Shown: one piece after another, positions 1 to 6,045 of the stretch
How the letters are laid out: every line of letters starts with the position of its first letter
Position numbering within the stretch: the first letter of the stretch is position 1
Origin: Candidatus Heimdallarchaeota archaeon
GTDB taxonomy: Archaea; Asgardarchaeota; Heimdallarchaeia; Heimdallarchaeales; Heimdallarchaeaceae
Direction: 5' to 3'
Assembly: GCA_016839985.1 (NCBI GenBank)
Contig: JAEOTG010000044.1
Span: forward strand, 1-8,370
Length of the DNA stretch: 8,370 nt
Translations under genes and position numbers: made by a program
Notes under the pieces: generated by a model
The model's database searches: none
What the model was told of the DNA's origin: nothing
Seen by the model: the letters and a program-made list of their open reading frames with translations, nothing else

Positions 1-421
1 AACCTAATGATATGAAAATGGAATAAAATAAGCTAGGAATAACTCCTCCTATCCCGACAATTAAGACAGAAGACCAAATTATAAGACTTCTTCTTGCAAG
101 TCTTTCTCTTTCTGTAAGAACTTCTCTTTTTTTCTCTCTTTTAATGCGCTCAATTAATCTCAATATTGAAATTAGGATTAAAACACTAGATAAAAAAATC
201 AGATAAAAGAGAATACCAGCACCAACACGATAAGGTCCTCCTAAATAAATAAAATAATATAAGCTAGCAGCAAATCCTCCTATCCCGACAATTAAGACAG
301 AAGACCAAATTATAAGACTTCTTCTTACAGGATTTTCTCTTTTTCCAAGTATTTCTGTTTCTGTAATTACTTCTCTTTTTTTCATTTTTACGTCAACTAT
401 TCTAACATTAATCTTACTCAT
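1..421 (-). CDS. Partial membrane protein with internal tandem TM-hairpin duplication, paralog of the next gene upstream
   Basis: The reading frame is open from an ATG at 419-421 to the window edge (140 codons, no stop), so the C-terminus is missing. The product starts MSKINVRIVDVKM and has a charged N-terminal segment. One TM hairpin follows (helices about 35-60 and 66-90), then a basic linker (ERIKREKKRE), then a second copy of the first helix. The block RRSLIIWSSVLIVGIGG occurs at residues 33-49 and again at 110-126, exactly 77 residues apart. The short linker motif KREV(I/L)TE also recurs (15-21 and 98-104). The first 13 residues match the paralog at 562-915 except at position 10. I do not recognise a family. 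It is presumably an integral membrane protein with four or more helices. The start could instead be Met13, because the shared upstream block makes conservation uninformative. Confidence 0.75.
   Translation of the reverse strand, partial: MSKINVRIVDVKMKKREVITETEILGKRENPVRRSLIIWSSVLIVGIGGFAASLYYFIYLGGPYRVGAGILFYLIFLSSVLILISILRLIERIKREKKREVLTERERLARRSLIIWSSVLIVGIGGVIPSLFYSIFISLG
44..95. repeat. Direct repeat copy 1 (52 bp, coding)
   Basis: These 52 bases are identical to 275-326, an offset of 231 bp or exactly 77 codons. Weaker similarity continues on both sides, for example AAGCTAG at 30-36 and 261-267. The repeat lies wholly inside the partial membrane-protein gene and keeps frame, so it is an intragenic tandem duplication and not a mobile-element end. 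Confidence 0.9.
275..326. repeat. Direct repeat copy 2 (52 bp, coding)
   Basis: This is the second perfect copy of the 52-bp block at 44-95. On the coding strand it comes first and encodes residues 33-49 of the partial protein. Perfect DNA identity amid more diverged flanks suggests a recent duplication or gene conversion of the first TM helix. Confidence 0.9.
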
Positions 422-505
422 TTACTTGTAATAAACTTTACCAAAAATAGAAACAATTTTCACAAAAGTATATCAAAAAATAAATTTGAAGAATCTTTCT
501 TTTTC
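394..505. repeat. Gene-start and upstream repeat, copy B
   Basis: The block covers the first codons of the partial gene and about 85 bp upstream, and it matches 888-998. It contains a perfect 30-bp match over the start codon (394-423 with 888-917) and a perfect 29-bp match further upstream (464-492 with 957-985). Between them the copies differ by scattered substitutions and a small indel. The promoter and 5' region were therefore duplicated together with the gene. Confidence 0.85.
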
Positions 506-561
506 TAAAAAATTCATAAAAGAGTTTTTTGGATGAAATAATTTCTTGATTTTAGTTATTC

Positions 562-915
562 TCAATCAATCATTTTTTCTTTTCTTAATGCGTTGCGTGC
601 CACTATAGTTCTAATTAAACTTGCTATAGAAACTAAGATAAATAAACCAAAGACAATTAGAAGAACTAGCCAAGTTGTACCAGTTTCCCAGAGAATCTTA
701 TGAGTACAAGCCTGTGAATGTGGATCTACATTAAGACAATAATTGGTAAGGTATATGCCAGGAATCAATCCCACTATCCCTATAATTAAGATAGAAAGAG
801 AAATTCTAAGACTTCTTTTTACATATCTTTCTCTTTCTGCAATTCTCTCTATTTCTGTAAAGTCCTTTCCCTTTTCCATTTTTACACCAACTATTCTAAC
901 ATTAATCTTACTCAT
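562..915 (-). CDS. Small two-TM membrane protein of unknown function
   Basis: The 117-residue product has a charged N-terminal region (about 14-35, rich in E, R and K), a TM helix at about 36-58, an extracytoplasmic loop, a second TM helix at about 80-104 and a basic tail. The loop holds two cysteines (C60 and C70) that could form a disulfide. The basic residues flanking the helices favour both termini being cytoplasmic. The frame stays open 35 codons further upstream, but I chose the ATG at 913-915 because the paralog has the same start context (MSKINVRIV) and a TATA-like element lies 24-32 bases upstream. Met13 (877-879), preceded by GGTG, is an alternative. It is homologous to the partial gene at 1-421, and its first helix resembles that protein's duplicated unit, especially the second copy (VGLIPGIYL against GGVIPSLFY). 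It lies 129 bp downstream of a winged-helix regulator gene. No family recognised. Confidence 0.7.
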   Translation of the reverse strand: MSKINVRIVGVKMEKGKDFTEIERIAERERYVKRSLRISLSILIIGIVGLIPGIYLTNYCLNVDPHSQACTHKILWETGTTWLVLLIVFGLFILVSIASLIRTIVARNALRKEKMID

Positions 916-998
916 TTGCTTATAATAAACTTTATCCAAAATTATAACACTTTTAAAAAAGTATATCAAAAAATAAATTTGAAGATTCTTTTTTTTTT
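888..998. repeat. Gene-start and upstream repeat, copy A
   Basis: This is the partner of 394-505, with an offset of 493-494 bp. It spans the start codon and upstream region of the two-TM gene and includes the conserved stretch containing GATATAC, about 45-70 bp before the ATG. Conservation of non-coding DNA at this level points to recent duplication or to a shared regulatory element. Confidence 0.85.
939..947 (-). promoter_or_regulatory. Possible TATA box of the two-TM gene
   Basis: On the minus strand TTATAATTT lies 24-32 bases before the ATG at 915, as expected for a leaderless archaeal mRNA. The corresponding site in the paralog (TCTATTTTT) is weaker. A second AT-rich element, TTTATTA, is conserved in both copies 8-14 bases before the ATG. 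If that one is the real TATA box, transcription would begin inside the annotated gene and Met13 would be the start. Confidence 0.4.
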
Positions 999-1044
999 CA
1001 AAATAATCACAAAAAATCACTAGTAATCATTAACTTCCTATTTT

Positions 1045-1398
1045 CTATTCATCTTCAAGCATTTTTTCTAAAACTTCTACGAAAAATCTTGCATACTCTT
1101 GTAATTTTTCCCTTCCTTTTTCTGTTAAATAAATAATTGTTATTAGTTTAGTATCATGAAATGCTTTATGAACTTCAACTAAACCATTATTTTCTAATTT
1201 GTTCAAATGTGCAGATAAATTTCCTGGTGTAAAATCAAGTGCTTCTTGTATTGCGCCAAAGGTTGCTTTTAGTCTGGGTAGCAAAAACATCATTATTGCC
1301 AATCTTGATGGAGAGTGTATAATCTCATCTATACCTATTATCTCCTCTAAAGGTGATCCACTCCCTCCCTCTTCTGAATTTGTGTTTTTGCCATCCAT
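1045..1398 (-). CDS. Winged-helix transcriptional regulator (HTH_34-like, ArsR/MarR fold)
   Basis: The 117-residue protein is a compact DNA-binding regulator. After a polar, Gly/Ser-rich N-terminus (1-25) comes IHSPSRLAIMMFLL (27-40), the usual first helix of this family. A helix-turn-helix follows, with the recognition segment TPGNLSAHLNKLENNGLV at about 57-74, then the beta-wing with YLTEKGREKLQEYARF (90-105). The T-x-GNLS-x-HL-x-KLE signature and the LTxxGR motif match the winged-helix HTH_34 family, usually a dimeric repressor. Length is typical and no ligand- or metal-binding cysteines are seen. The ATG at 1396-1398 is 17 bp after the stop of the upstream 6-TM gene, so the two are almost certainly co-transcribed. 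A role in controlling this membrane-protein cluster is inference from position. Confidence 0.88.
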   Translation of the reverse strand: MDGKNTNSEEGGSGSPLEEIIGIDEIIHSPSRLAIMMFLLPRLKATFGAIQEALDFTPGNLSAHLNKLENNGLVEVHKAFHDTKLITIIYLTEKGREKLQEYARFFVEVLEKMLEDE

Positions 1399-1415
1399 TG
1401 TTGCTTTCTACCATC

Positions 1416-2087
1416 CTATTCAGTAAAATTGTCCAAAGATGCTATTTTGTTTCTTGAAATAATTTGCATAAGCAAGAAAGCTCCATAAGCAAATACAATT
1501 CCTGTTAAACAACCAAAAACAAGTCCTTGATATAATTCGAAATATTCTCCAACAACAAAGAATCCTACTAGATTTATGATTGTTGTCAGTAGAAAAGAAA
1601 TTGGTGTCAAGTAATAATTAATTTTAGCTGCAAAGGATGGTGCTTTTCTCTTTGCAAGGTAGTTATCAATCAATAATAAGCTCCCTATCATACCTGCAAT
1701 TACAGGGAATGTTAGATGATTTAAATCAGTAGAACCAAAAACAAAAACTAAAGCAATTGCAATAGTTATCCAGAAATATTGTGTTTTCTGATAAAATGAT
1801 ATTTCTTGTTTCTTAGTTGTTATGAAGATGTTTCTTCTTTGAAAATTAGATAATAATAATGCAATAGCGATTATCAAAATCCATAGTAGAGTTGTAATCC
1901 AACCAATGATATCGTATGTAAAATGAAGTATAACAAAATCTAAGATCCCTCCTGCAATAAGTAACAATCCCCATGTTAATCTCTCAACAGCCCATATCTT
2001 GATGTTACTCAATCTCTCAAAGTTTTTAATACGTTGCATGAAATTTAACAGTTCTTTCATTTCATTTTTTGATATTTCACTGTTCAT
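1416..2087 (-). CDS. Six-TM integral membrane protein of unknown function, operon with HTH regulator
   Basis: I start this gene at the ATG at 2085-2087 (223 residues), although the frame continues 36 codons upstream. The internal start has a strong TATA-like box 21-29 bases ahead of it, while the extension (MHNSLVHKYF...) would cover the promoter. The N-terminus (1-35) is soluble and amphipathic, with many K and E. Six hydrophobic helices follow at about 38-56, 60-80, 104-119, 124-144, 157-180 and 186-210, with a short polar tail. The loops after helices 2 and 4 are basic (FQRRN, AKRKAP), which places them and the N-terminus in the cytoplasm. No catalytic or transporter motif is evident. It is first in a two-gene operon with the winged-helix regulator, an arrangement in which the regulator often controls the membrane protein. 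Substrate and function are unknown. Confidence 0.75.
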   Translation of the reverse strand: MNSEISKNEMKELLNFMQRIKNFERLSNIKIWAVERLTWGLLLIAGGILDFVILHFTYDIIGWITTLLWILIIAIALLLSNFQRRNIFITTKKQEISFYQKTQYFWITIAIALVFVFGSTDLNHLTFPVIAGMIGSLLLIDNYLAKRKAPSFAAKINYYLTPISFLLTTIINLVGFFVVGEYFELYQGLVFGCLTGIVFAYGAFLLMQIISRNKIASLDNFTE

Positions 2088-2107
2088 GTAGAAAAATTCG
2101 CAAGGAG

Positions 2108-2116
2108 ATATATAAA
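2108..2116 (-). promoter_or_regulatory. TATA box of the 6-TM/regulator operon
   Basis: On the minus strand TTTATATAT lies 21-29 bases before the ATG at 2087. This is the strongest TATA-like match in the window. It implies a leaderless transcript and supports the shorter start over the upstream Met at 2195. Confidence 0.65.
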
Positions 2117-2166
2117 TACATAAACTAATTTGCGTTGTAGAGTTAAATGGATTTCTTGTTTCCATG

Positions 2167-2176
2167 AAATATTTAT
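2167..2176 (+). promoter_or_regulatory. Possible promoter of the hemolysin III-like gene
   Basis: AAATATTTAT lies about 50-60 bases before the TTG start at 2227. It would place transcription initiation near 2198-2202 and give a leader of about 27 nt. That leader contains AGGT (2216-2219) seven bases before the TTG, a plausible short Shine-Dalgarno element. No better box is seen at the leaderless distance. Confidence 0.35.
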
Positions 2177-2226
2177 GAACAAGTGAATTATGCAAAACAG
2201 TAGAATTAGAAAACTAGGTATTTCCA

Positions 2227-2865
2227 TTGCTTAAAGAAGAACGATTTGCTGCTTATTCACATCTCATAGGAACGCTTGCTGCATTAGCGGGTTCTATTTT
2301 ACTTCTTTTTTTAACAATTAGGGAAAGATCTAATGTTGTAGTTGCTGTCATTTATGGTTTCTCGATAACTTTCCTTTTTATTGCAAGTACACTCTATCAT
2401 GCTTTGAAGAAGAAAGAAAATGAGTATTCCTTTTGGAGAATACTTGATCATATTGCAATATTCTTTATGATAGCTGGAACCTACACTCCATTAGTCTATA
2501 TTTATTTAACAGGAGCTTGGCGTTGGGGCATAATAGCCGCTCAATGGGCACTAGTTGTACTAGGTATAATTTTCAAACCTTTTATTTTGAAAGTACCTAG
2601 ATGGGTAGAAACAGTAATCTATCTTTTAATGGGTTGGATGGCGATATTACCAATTAGAGAATTTATTACGTTGATGCCTGTAGTAGTTCTTATTCTAATA
2701 TTCGTTGGTGGATTAGCTTTTACAATTGGAGCTATTTTACATATAATAGGCAAAGAAATCATTCCTGGAGTTCTTAGTTTTCATGATATTTTTCATATAT
2801 TAATTATCGTAGGAGGTTCTACCCACTTCGCAGCAGTTTACATTGCAATAACATCTTCTTTCTAA
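2227..2865 (+). CDS. Hemolysin III/YqfA-like (PAQR superfamily) seven-TM membrane protein
   Basis: The 212-residue protein has seven hydrophobic helices and the conserved residues of the HlyIII/PAQR superfamily. These are the N-terminal YSHLIGTLAALAG, the SxxxH motif STLYH (S54, H58) in helix 2, D74 in LDHIAIFFMIAGTYTP, and the C-terminal HDIFH (H186, H190) followed by GGSTHFAAVY. In adiponectin-receptor relatives the equivalent three histidines bind zinc and the Ser/Asp complete a hydrolase-like site, so a zinc-dependent membrane enzyme is plausible. The reaction is unknown here and the name hemolysin is historical. The frame opens at a TAG at 2215-2217, and TTG at 2227 is the only usable start codon giving the full family N-terminus. 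It is preceded by AGGT. The gene is divergent from the 6-TM operon and 59 bp upstream of tag. Confidence 0.92.
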   Translation: MLKEERFAAYSHLIGTLAALAGSILLLFLTIRERSNVVVAVIYGFSITFLFIASTLYHALKKKENEYSFWRILDHIAIFFMIAGTYTPLVYIYLTGAWRWGIIAAQWALVVLGIIFKPFILKVPRWVETVIYLLMGWMAILPIREFITLMPVVVLILIFVGGLAFTIGAILHIIGKEIIPGVLSFHDIFHILIIVGGSTHFAAVYIAITSSF

Positions 2866-2888
2866 TTTTGAAGAAAATTCAGAAAATG

Positions 2889-2897
2889 TTTATTATA
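2889..2897 (+). promoter_or_regulatory. TATA box of tag
   Basis: TTTATTATA is centred about 32 bases before the ATG at 2925, so tag probably has its own promoter despite being only 59 bp behind the upstream gene. AGGA at 2917-2920 could act as a Shine-Dalgarno element if the transcript starts far enough upstream. Confidence 0.55.
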
Positions 2898-2924
2898 GTT
2901 TGAGAGAAGAGAAATAGGATACAA

Positions 2925-3497
2925 ATGGAAGTCAAAAGATGTTGGGGAGGGAAGGAAGAATTGGCTAGAGAATATCATGATAAAGAATGGGGTGTTCCTG
3001 TTCATGATGACAGGATTCTTTTTGAGTTTTTGATACTAGAAGGAGCTCAAGCTGGTTTAACTTGGATGACTATTCTAAAGAGAAGAGAGGGTTATAGGAA
3101 AGCATTTGATAACTTTGATTTTAACAAAATAGCAAAGTATGAGCAGAAACATGTTGATATATTAATCAAAGATGAAGGAATAATCAGAAATAAACTAAAA
3201 ATAGAATCCACAATTCTTAATGCAAAAATATTCTTAGAGATAAGGAAAGAATTTGGTTCTTTTGATAAATATATTTGGGCTTTTGTAGACAATAAACCAA
3301 TAAATAACAATCCTAAAACCTGGAAGGAAGTTCCTGCAAAAACAGAGATATCAGATAAAATTTCTAAAGATTTGAAGAAAAGAGGTATGAAGTTTGTAGG
3401 AAGCACAATTATGTATGCTTTTATGCAAGCAGTTGGAATGGTGAATGATCACCTAACTTTCTGTTTTAGACACAAAGAAATTTCATCGATGTCTTAA
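2925..3497 (+). CDS. tag: DNA-3-methyladenine glycosylase I (Tag)
   Basis: This enzyme removes 3-methyladenine from alkylated DNA, leaving an abasic site for base-excision repair. The 190-residue protein is full length (the E. coli enzyme has 187) and aligns throughout. The zinc-snap ligands of the family are all present: C6, H18 (in YHDKEWGVP), and H176 and C180 (in VNDHLTFC). The base-recognition residues are kept: Y17, E39 (LEGAQAGLTW) and W47. The late signature KKRGMKFVGSTIMYAFMQA (151-169) is also intact. The ATG at 2925 gives the expected N-terminus just before the first zinc cysteine. The stop is 15 bp from the end of the convergent hydrolase gene. The enzyme is common in bacteria and patchy in archaea, so transfer at some point is plausible, but nothing in composition sets it apart from its neighbours. 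Confidence 0.97.
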   Translation: MEVKRCWGGKEELAREYHDKEWGVPVHDDRILFEFLILEGAQAGLTWMTILKRREGYRKAFDNFDFNKIAKYEQKHVDILIKDEGIIRNKLKIESTILNAKIFLEIRKEFGSFDKYIWAFVDNKPINNNPKTWKEVPAKTEISDKISKDLKKRGMKFVGSTIMYAFMQAVGMVNDHLTFCFRHKEISSMS

Positions 3498-3512
3498 TTA
3501 TTTCTCTGTCAT

Positions 3513-5240
3513 CTAACTTATAGGTAACAATGTTGCTAATGTCCAAGCAAAAAGCAAAGCATTCAGTAATGCACCTGTTTCTACTGATGATGTTTTTTCA
3601 AAAAACCAAATAGAAATTACAGTGAATATTAGAAATAGTGGTAATAACATTATTATGAATTGCATACTAAAACCAATGAAACCTGTTAAAATCTTGAAAT
3701 CAAATATAATCAAAGGAATGTATTGAATTAATAAAACAAGAACAAAAGGTAACAATTTCATTCCAATGACTTTGATTGACGCTAATAACTTGTTTTTCGT
3801 ATCTTCCTTTTTCTTTTTTGAACTATAGATGCTTGTTACAACAAATCCATCTACAGTAAAGTATGCAAACACAAAGGGAACAAGTATTAGAAACATTAAC
3901 ATTCTCAACCAATTGAAATTACTAAATAAGGGTACAATTAATTTCATACTAATTCCAGGAATCATTTCCACAATTAAATCGATAATAACCAATAACAAAA
4001 AAAGATCAACTGCAAGAATTAATCCTCTCCAATAAATGAAATTTCTTCCAATTCCTTTAATAATCTCCTTAAAAGACTTATCTGGGTGGTTTTTCTTTCC
4101 ATTATAATAAATAAATATTACTCCGACAATAGCTAAAGATAGAACCCAAACAATAGCGGTAGTACCTAAAGATAATGGAATTAATACTGATCCCATTCCA
4201 AATAATAAAATTGGAGGAACGAAAAGTGCTAGATGTAGTACTCCCCAAATCAGTCCCATTTTCCAGTAGCTGAATTTTATTTCCACTTTTTCTTCATATA
4301 CAGCTATCTTTCTGAAAAATGAAAAATCAAAAGCTATTTCAGAAACAAGAAAAGCAATCCCAATAAAACCAAAGAAACCAATAGCTATAAATAAATCACG
4401 GAAAGGAAAGTAAAAACCTTTTTTTGCATTTCCAGAACCTAAAGCTTCAATCATCCAATTTACAGATTCTCTTACTAACCTTCTGTTAGTTGGTTCGAAA
4501 AGATGATTAGCTTTGGGAATTATGAGTTTCCGTGCTGTAAGTTCTGAAAAATTACCATACAATATATTTTCTTGAACTAATTCTGTTGTTCCAAATACAG
4601 GTTTAAGTTCTTCCCTAACTTCTTCAATTTCAAATAATTCATCATATTTACCTATTGCAATTAGAAGATTACTTGGTGAAATAGCGTTTAAATCACCATA
4701 TACGGAAGTATTCGCTCCCAAAGATATACCTCCAATGAAGATATGTGCTTTAATATTCCCATTAGTTAAGGAAGCTGCTCTTATAGCTCCGACTCCCATG
4801 GAATGGCCTACAAGTCCTATATTACTTAAGTTAACATATGACAATGATTCTAGAAATCTAATTGTTCCTGTAACACCAAGAGAAGGATCTCTATCATAAT
4901 CTAATTTCCTTTTTGAATTACCATGCCCTAGTGCATCTATAGTAATTGCAACTATACCACTTCTAGCAAGTTCTAAAGCTAATCCACTCATGGTTTCCTT
5001 CGCATTCATTATTCCATGAACCAGAATTACCACGGGTAAATTACTTGATAATTCGAAATTTACAGGATTGTATAAGTACCCACTTGATCCTTCTGTACCA
5101 GCTAAAGAGATTATAGTGAAAGATTGAACATTAATTTTTGTAAATTCAGTGTTGAATAGTTGTGAAAATAGAATTATCGAACTGAAAACCACTAGATAGA
5201 CCAATAGGAAAATTAGTTTCTTGTAGAATCTTTTCATCAT
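3513..5240 (-). CDS. Alpha/beta hydrolase, predicted extracytoplasmic, fused to an eight-helix membrane domain
   Basis: The 575-residue protein begins with a basic N-terminus and signal-anchor helix (about 9-28). An alpha/beta-hydrolase domain spans about 40-268. It shows the oxyanion-hole motif LVHG (73-76), the nucleophile elbow GHSMG with Ser147, an acid at D200 in GKYDE and a histidine at H246 in PKANHLF, so the catalytic triad is complete. Eight more hydrophobic helices follow at about 283-302, 330-352, 357-379, 403-425, 444-468, 496-515, 521-547 and 556-574. Lysine-rich loops (380-400, 473-485) are best placed in the cytoplasm, which puts the hydrolase outside the membrane. An esterase, lipase or peptidase acting on surface or lipid substrates is likely, but the substrate is unknown. 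The first of two adjacent Met codons sits correctly relative to a TATA-like element. It is a single-gene unit convergent with tag. Confidence 0.88.
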   Translation of the reverse strand: MMKRFYKKLIFLLVYLVVFSSIILFSQLFNTEFTKINVQSFTIISLAGTEGSSGYLYNPVNFELSSNLPVVILVHGIMNAKETMSGLALELARSGIVAITIDALGHGNSKRKLDYDRDPSLGVTGTIRFLESLSYVNLSNIGLVGHSMGVGAIRAASLTNGNIKAHIFIGGISLGANTSVYGDLNAISPSNLLIAIGKYDELFEIEEVREELKPVFGTTELVQENILYGNFSELTARKLIIPKANHLFEPTNRRLVRESVNWMIEALGSGNAKKGFYFPFRDLFIAIGFFGFIGIAFLVSEIAFDFSFFRKIAVYEEKVEIKFSYWKMGLIWGVLHLALFVPPILLFGMGSVLIPLSLGTTAIVWVLSLAIVGVIFIYYNGKKNHPDKSFKEIIKGIGRNFIYWRGLILAVDLFLLLVIIDLIVEMIPGISMKLIVPLFSNFNWLRMLMFLILVPFVFAYFTVDGFVVTSIYSSKKKKEDTKNKLLASIKVIGMKLLPFVLVLLIQYIPLIIFDFKILTGFIGFSMQFIIMLLPLFLIFTVISIWFFEKTSSVETGALLNALLFAWTLATLLPIS

Positions 5241-5256
5241 TGCGATAATAAAACGG

Positions 5257-5268
5257 TTATAATTAAAA
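5257..5268 (-). promoter_or_regulatory. TATA-like element of the hydrolase gene
   Basis: On the minus strand TTTTAATTATAA lies 17-28 bases before the ATG at 5240, fitting a leaderless transcript. It sits in the 57-bp gap after the SprT-like gene, so the hydrolase probably has its own promoter. Confidence 0.45.
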
Positions 5269-5297
5269 TTTATTCTCCCTCTTTTTTATGTTAATAC

Positions 5298-5978
5298 TCA
5301 TTCTAATGTTTCTTTGAGTTGGTCATAAATTGTTTTAACTCTTTCATAGAAACCTTTAGTGTGGTATGTATTACTCAATCCAAGTTTATGTTTATCATAA
5401 TGGTGCCCCCATTCATGAATTAGAGTTCTAAGAAATGTTTTTGGAGCTACATATTTCTGATTTTTAGCAGTGCGACTGTAAACCGATGTTGAATACTTTT
5501 TCTCTTTTTTTCCATTTGTTCTATATTCACCATAATACTGACCACCACTTCTTGTCATCCTTCTCTTCCCTCCTGTATAAACTTTTAAGGGCGGAAGATT
5601 GTAAATCAGATTTAATTCGGCTATTGCTTCATTTGAGATTTCATTAATAGCTTCTTCATTACCTTCCTTCAAAGCTTCTCCAAGTAATCTAATAGCAACA
5701 TGAAGTGATCTTAATTTTTCACGTGTGAGAGAAACGATATTGGTTACCAATGATTTTTGATAATCTTTTTTTTGAGAAGTAGTCCAATTCCTTTTATTAG
5801 TACTGCTTTTCTGTTTTGATGGGCTAGGAGGTTTCATTTTTGGTGTTACTAAGGGATAAGGAACACGAAAAATGTGGGTTTTTGTTTCCACTGTAACTGT
5901 TTTCCTATTTAGTCTTTTAACTGTACCAACTACTTCTTTTCCCTTGTATTGAAATCTAACCTTCTTTATATCAGACAT
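5298..5978 (-). CDS. SprT/Spartan-like zinc metallopeptidase with N-terminal beta-barrel-like domain
   Basis: The 226-residue protein carries the zinc-protease motif HEWGH (H188, E189, H192). A further histidine, H206 in YHTKGFYERV, lies 14 residues on. This matches the SprT/Spartan layout, where the third ligand sits in an H-G-x-x-F type segment about 15 residues after the motif. In that family the enzyme degrades proteins crosslinked to DNA. Residues 6-46 (VRFQYKGKEVVGTVKRLNRKTVTVE and following) look like a small five-strand SH3/KOW-type barrel that could bind nucleic acid. A basic, Ser/Pro/Lys-rich linker (47-77) follows, then a helical region (78-126). There is no C-terminal zinc ribbon, since the chain ends 20 residues after H206. 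It lies 67 bp downstream of the kinase gene with no clear TATA box of its own, so co-transcription is possible. The DNA-repair role is inferred from family resemblance; a general zincin is the alternative. Confidence 0.8.
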   Translation of the reverse strand: MSDIKKVRFQYKGKEVVGTVKRLNRKTVTVETKTHIFRVPYPLVTPKMKPPSPSKQKSSTNKRNWTTSQKKDYQKSLVTNIVSLTREKLRSLHVAIRLLGEALKEGNEEAINEISNEAIAELNLIYNLPPLKVYTGGKRRMTRSGGQYYGEYRTNGKKEKKYSTSVYSRTAKNQKYVAPKTFLRTLIHEWGHHYDKHKLGLSNTYHTKGFYERVKTIYDQLKETLE

Positions 5979-6045
5979 TGTTCATTCTCTTAAAATTCTA
6001 TTACTTTATTCTCTTTTAAGTTCTGTAATTCCCATGTATTAACAA

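Noticed and set aside
44..326. Perfect repeats at the left edge as a CRISPR array or insertion-sequence ends
   Set aside because: There are only two copies, 231 bp apart, both in frame within one coding region, with similar rather than unique intervening sequence. An intragenic duplication explains them.
743..925. Plus-strand ORF of 60 codons
   Set aside because: It is the antisense shadow of the two-TM gene, with no promoter or ribosome site and no paralogous counterpart on that strand.
1000..1022. Short direct repeat AATCAC separated by an A/T tract as a terminator hairpin
   Set aside because: The copies are direct, not inverted, so no stem forms. The T-tract on the minus strand could help termination, but the evidence is too weak to annotate.
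1199..1426. Plus-strand ORF of 75 codons
   Set aside because: It is antisense to the winged-helix regulator, whose family motifs are clear on the other strand.
2227..2865. Pore-forming hemolysin or virulence toxin
   Set aside because: The family name is historical. The conserved residues match PAQR-type membrane proteins, and no secretion or toxin context is seen.
3092..3406. Minus-strand ORF of 104 codons
   Set aside because: It lies entirely antisense to tag, which is full length with all zinc ligands.
3829..4035. Plus-strand ORF of 68 codons
   Set aside because: It is antisense to the membrane domain of the hydrolase gene, with no independent support.
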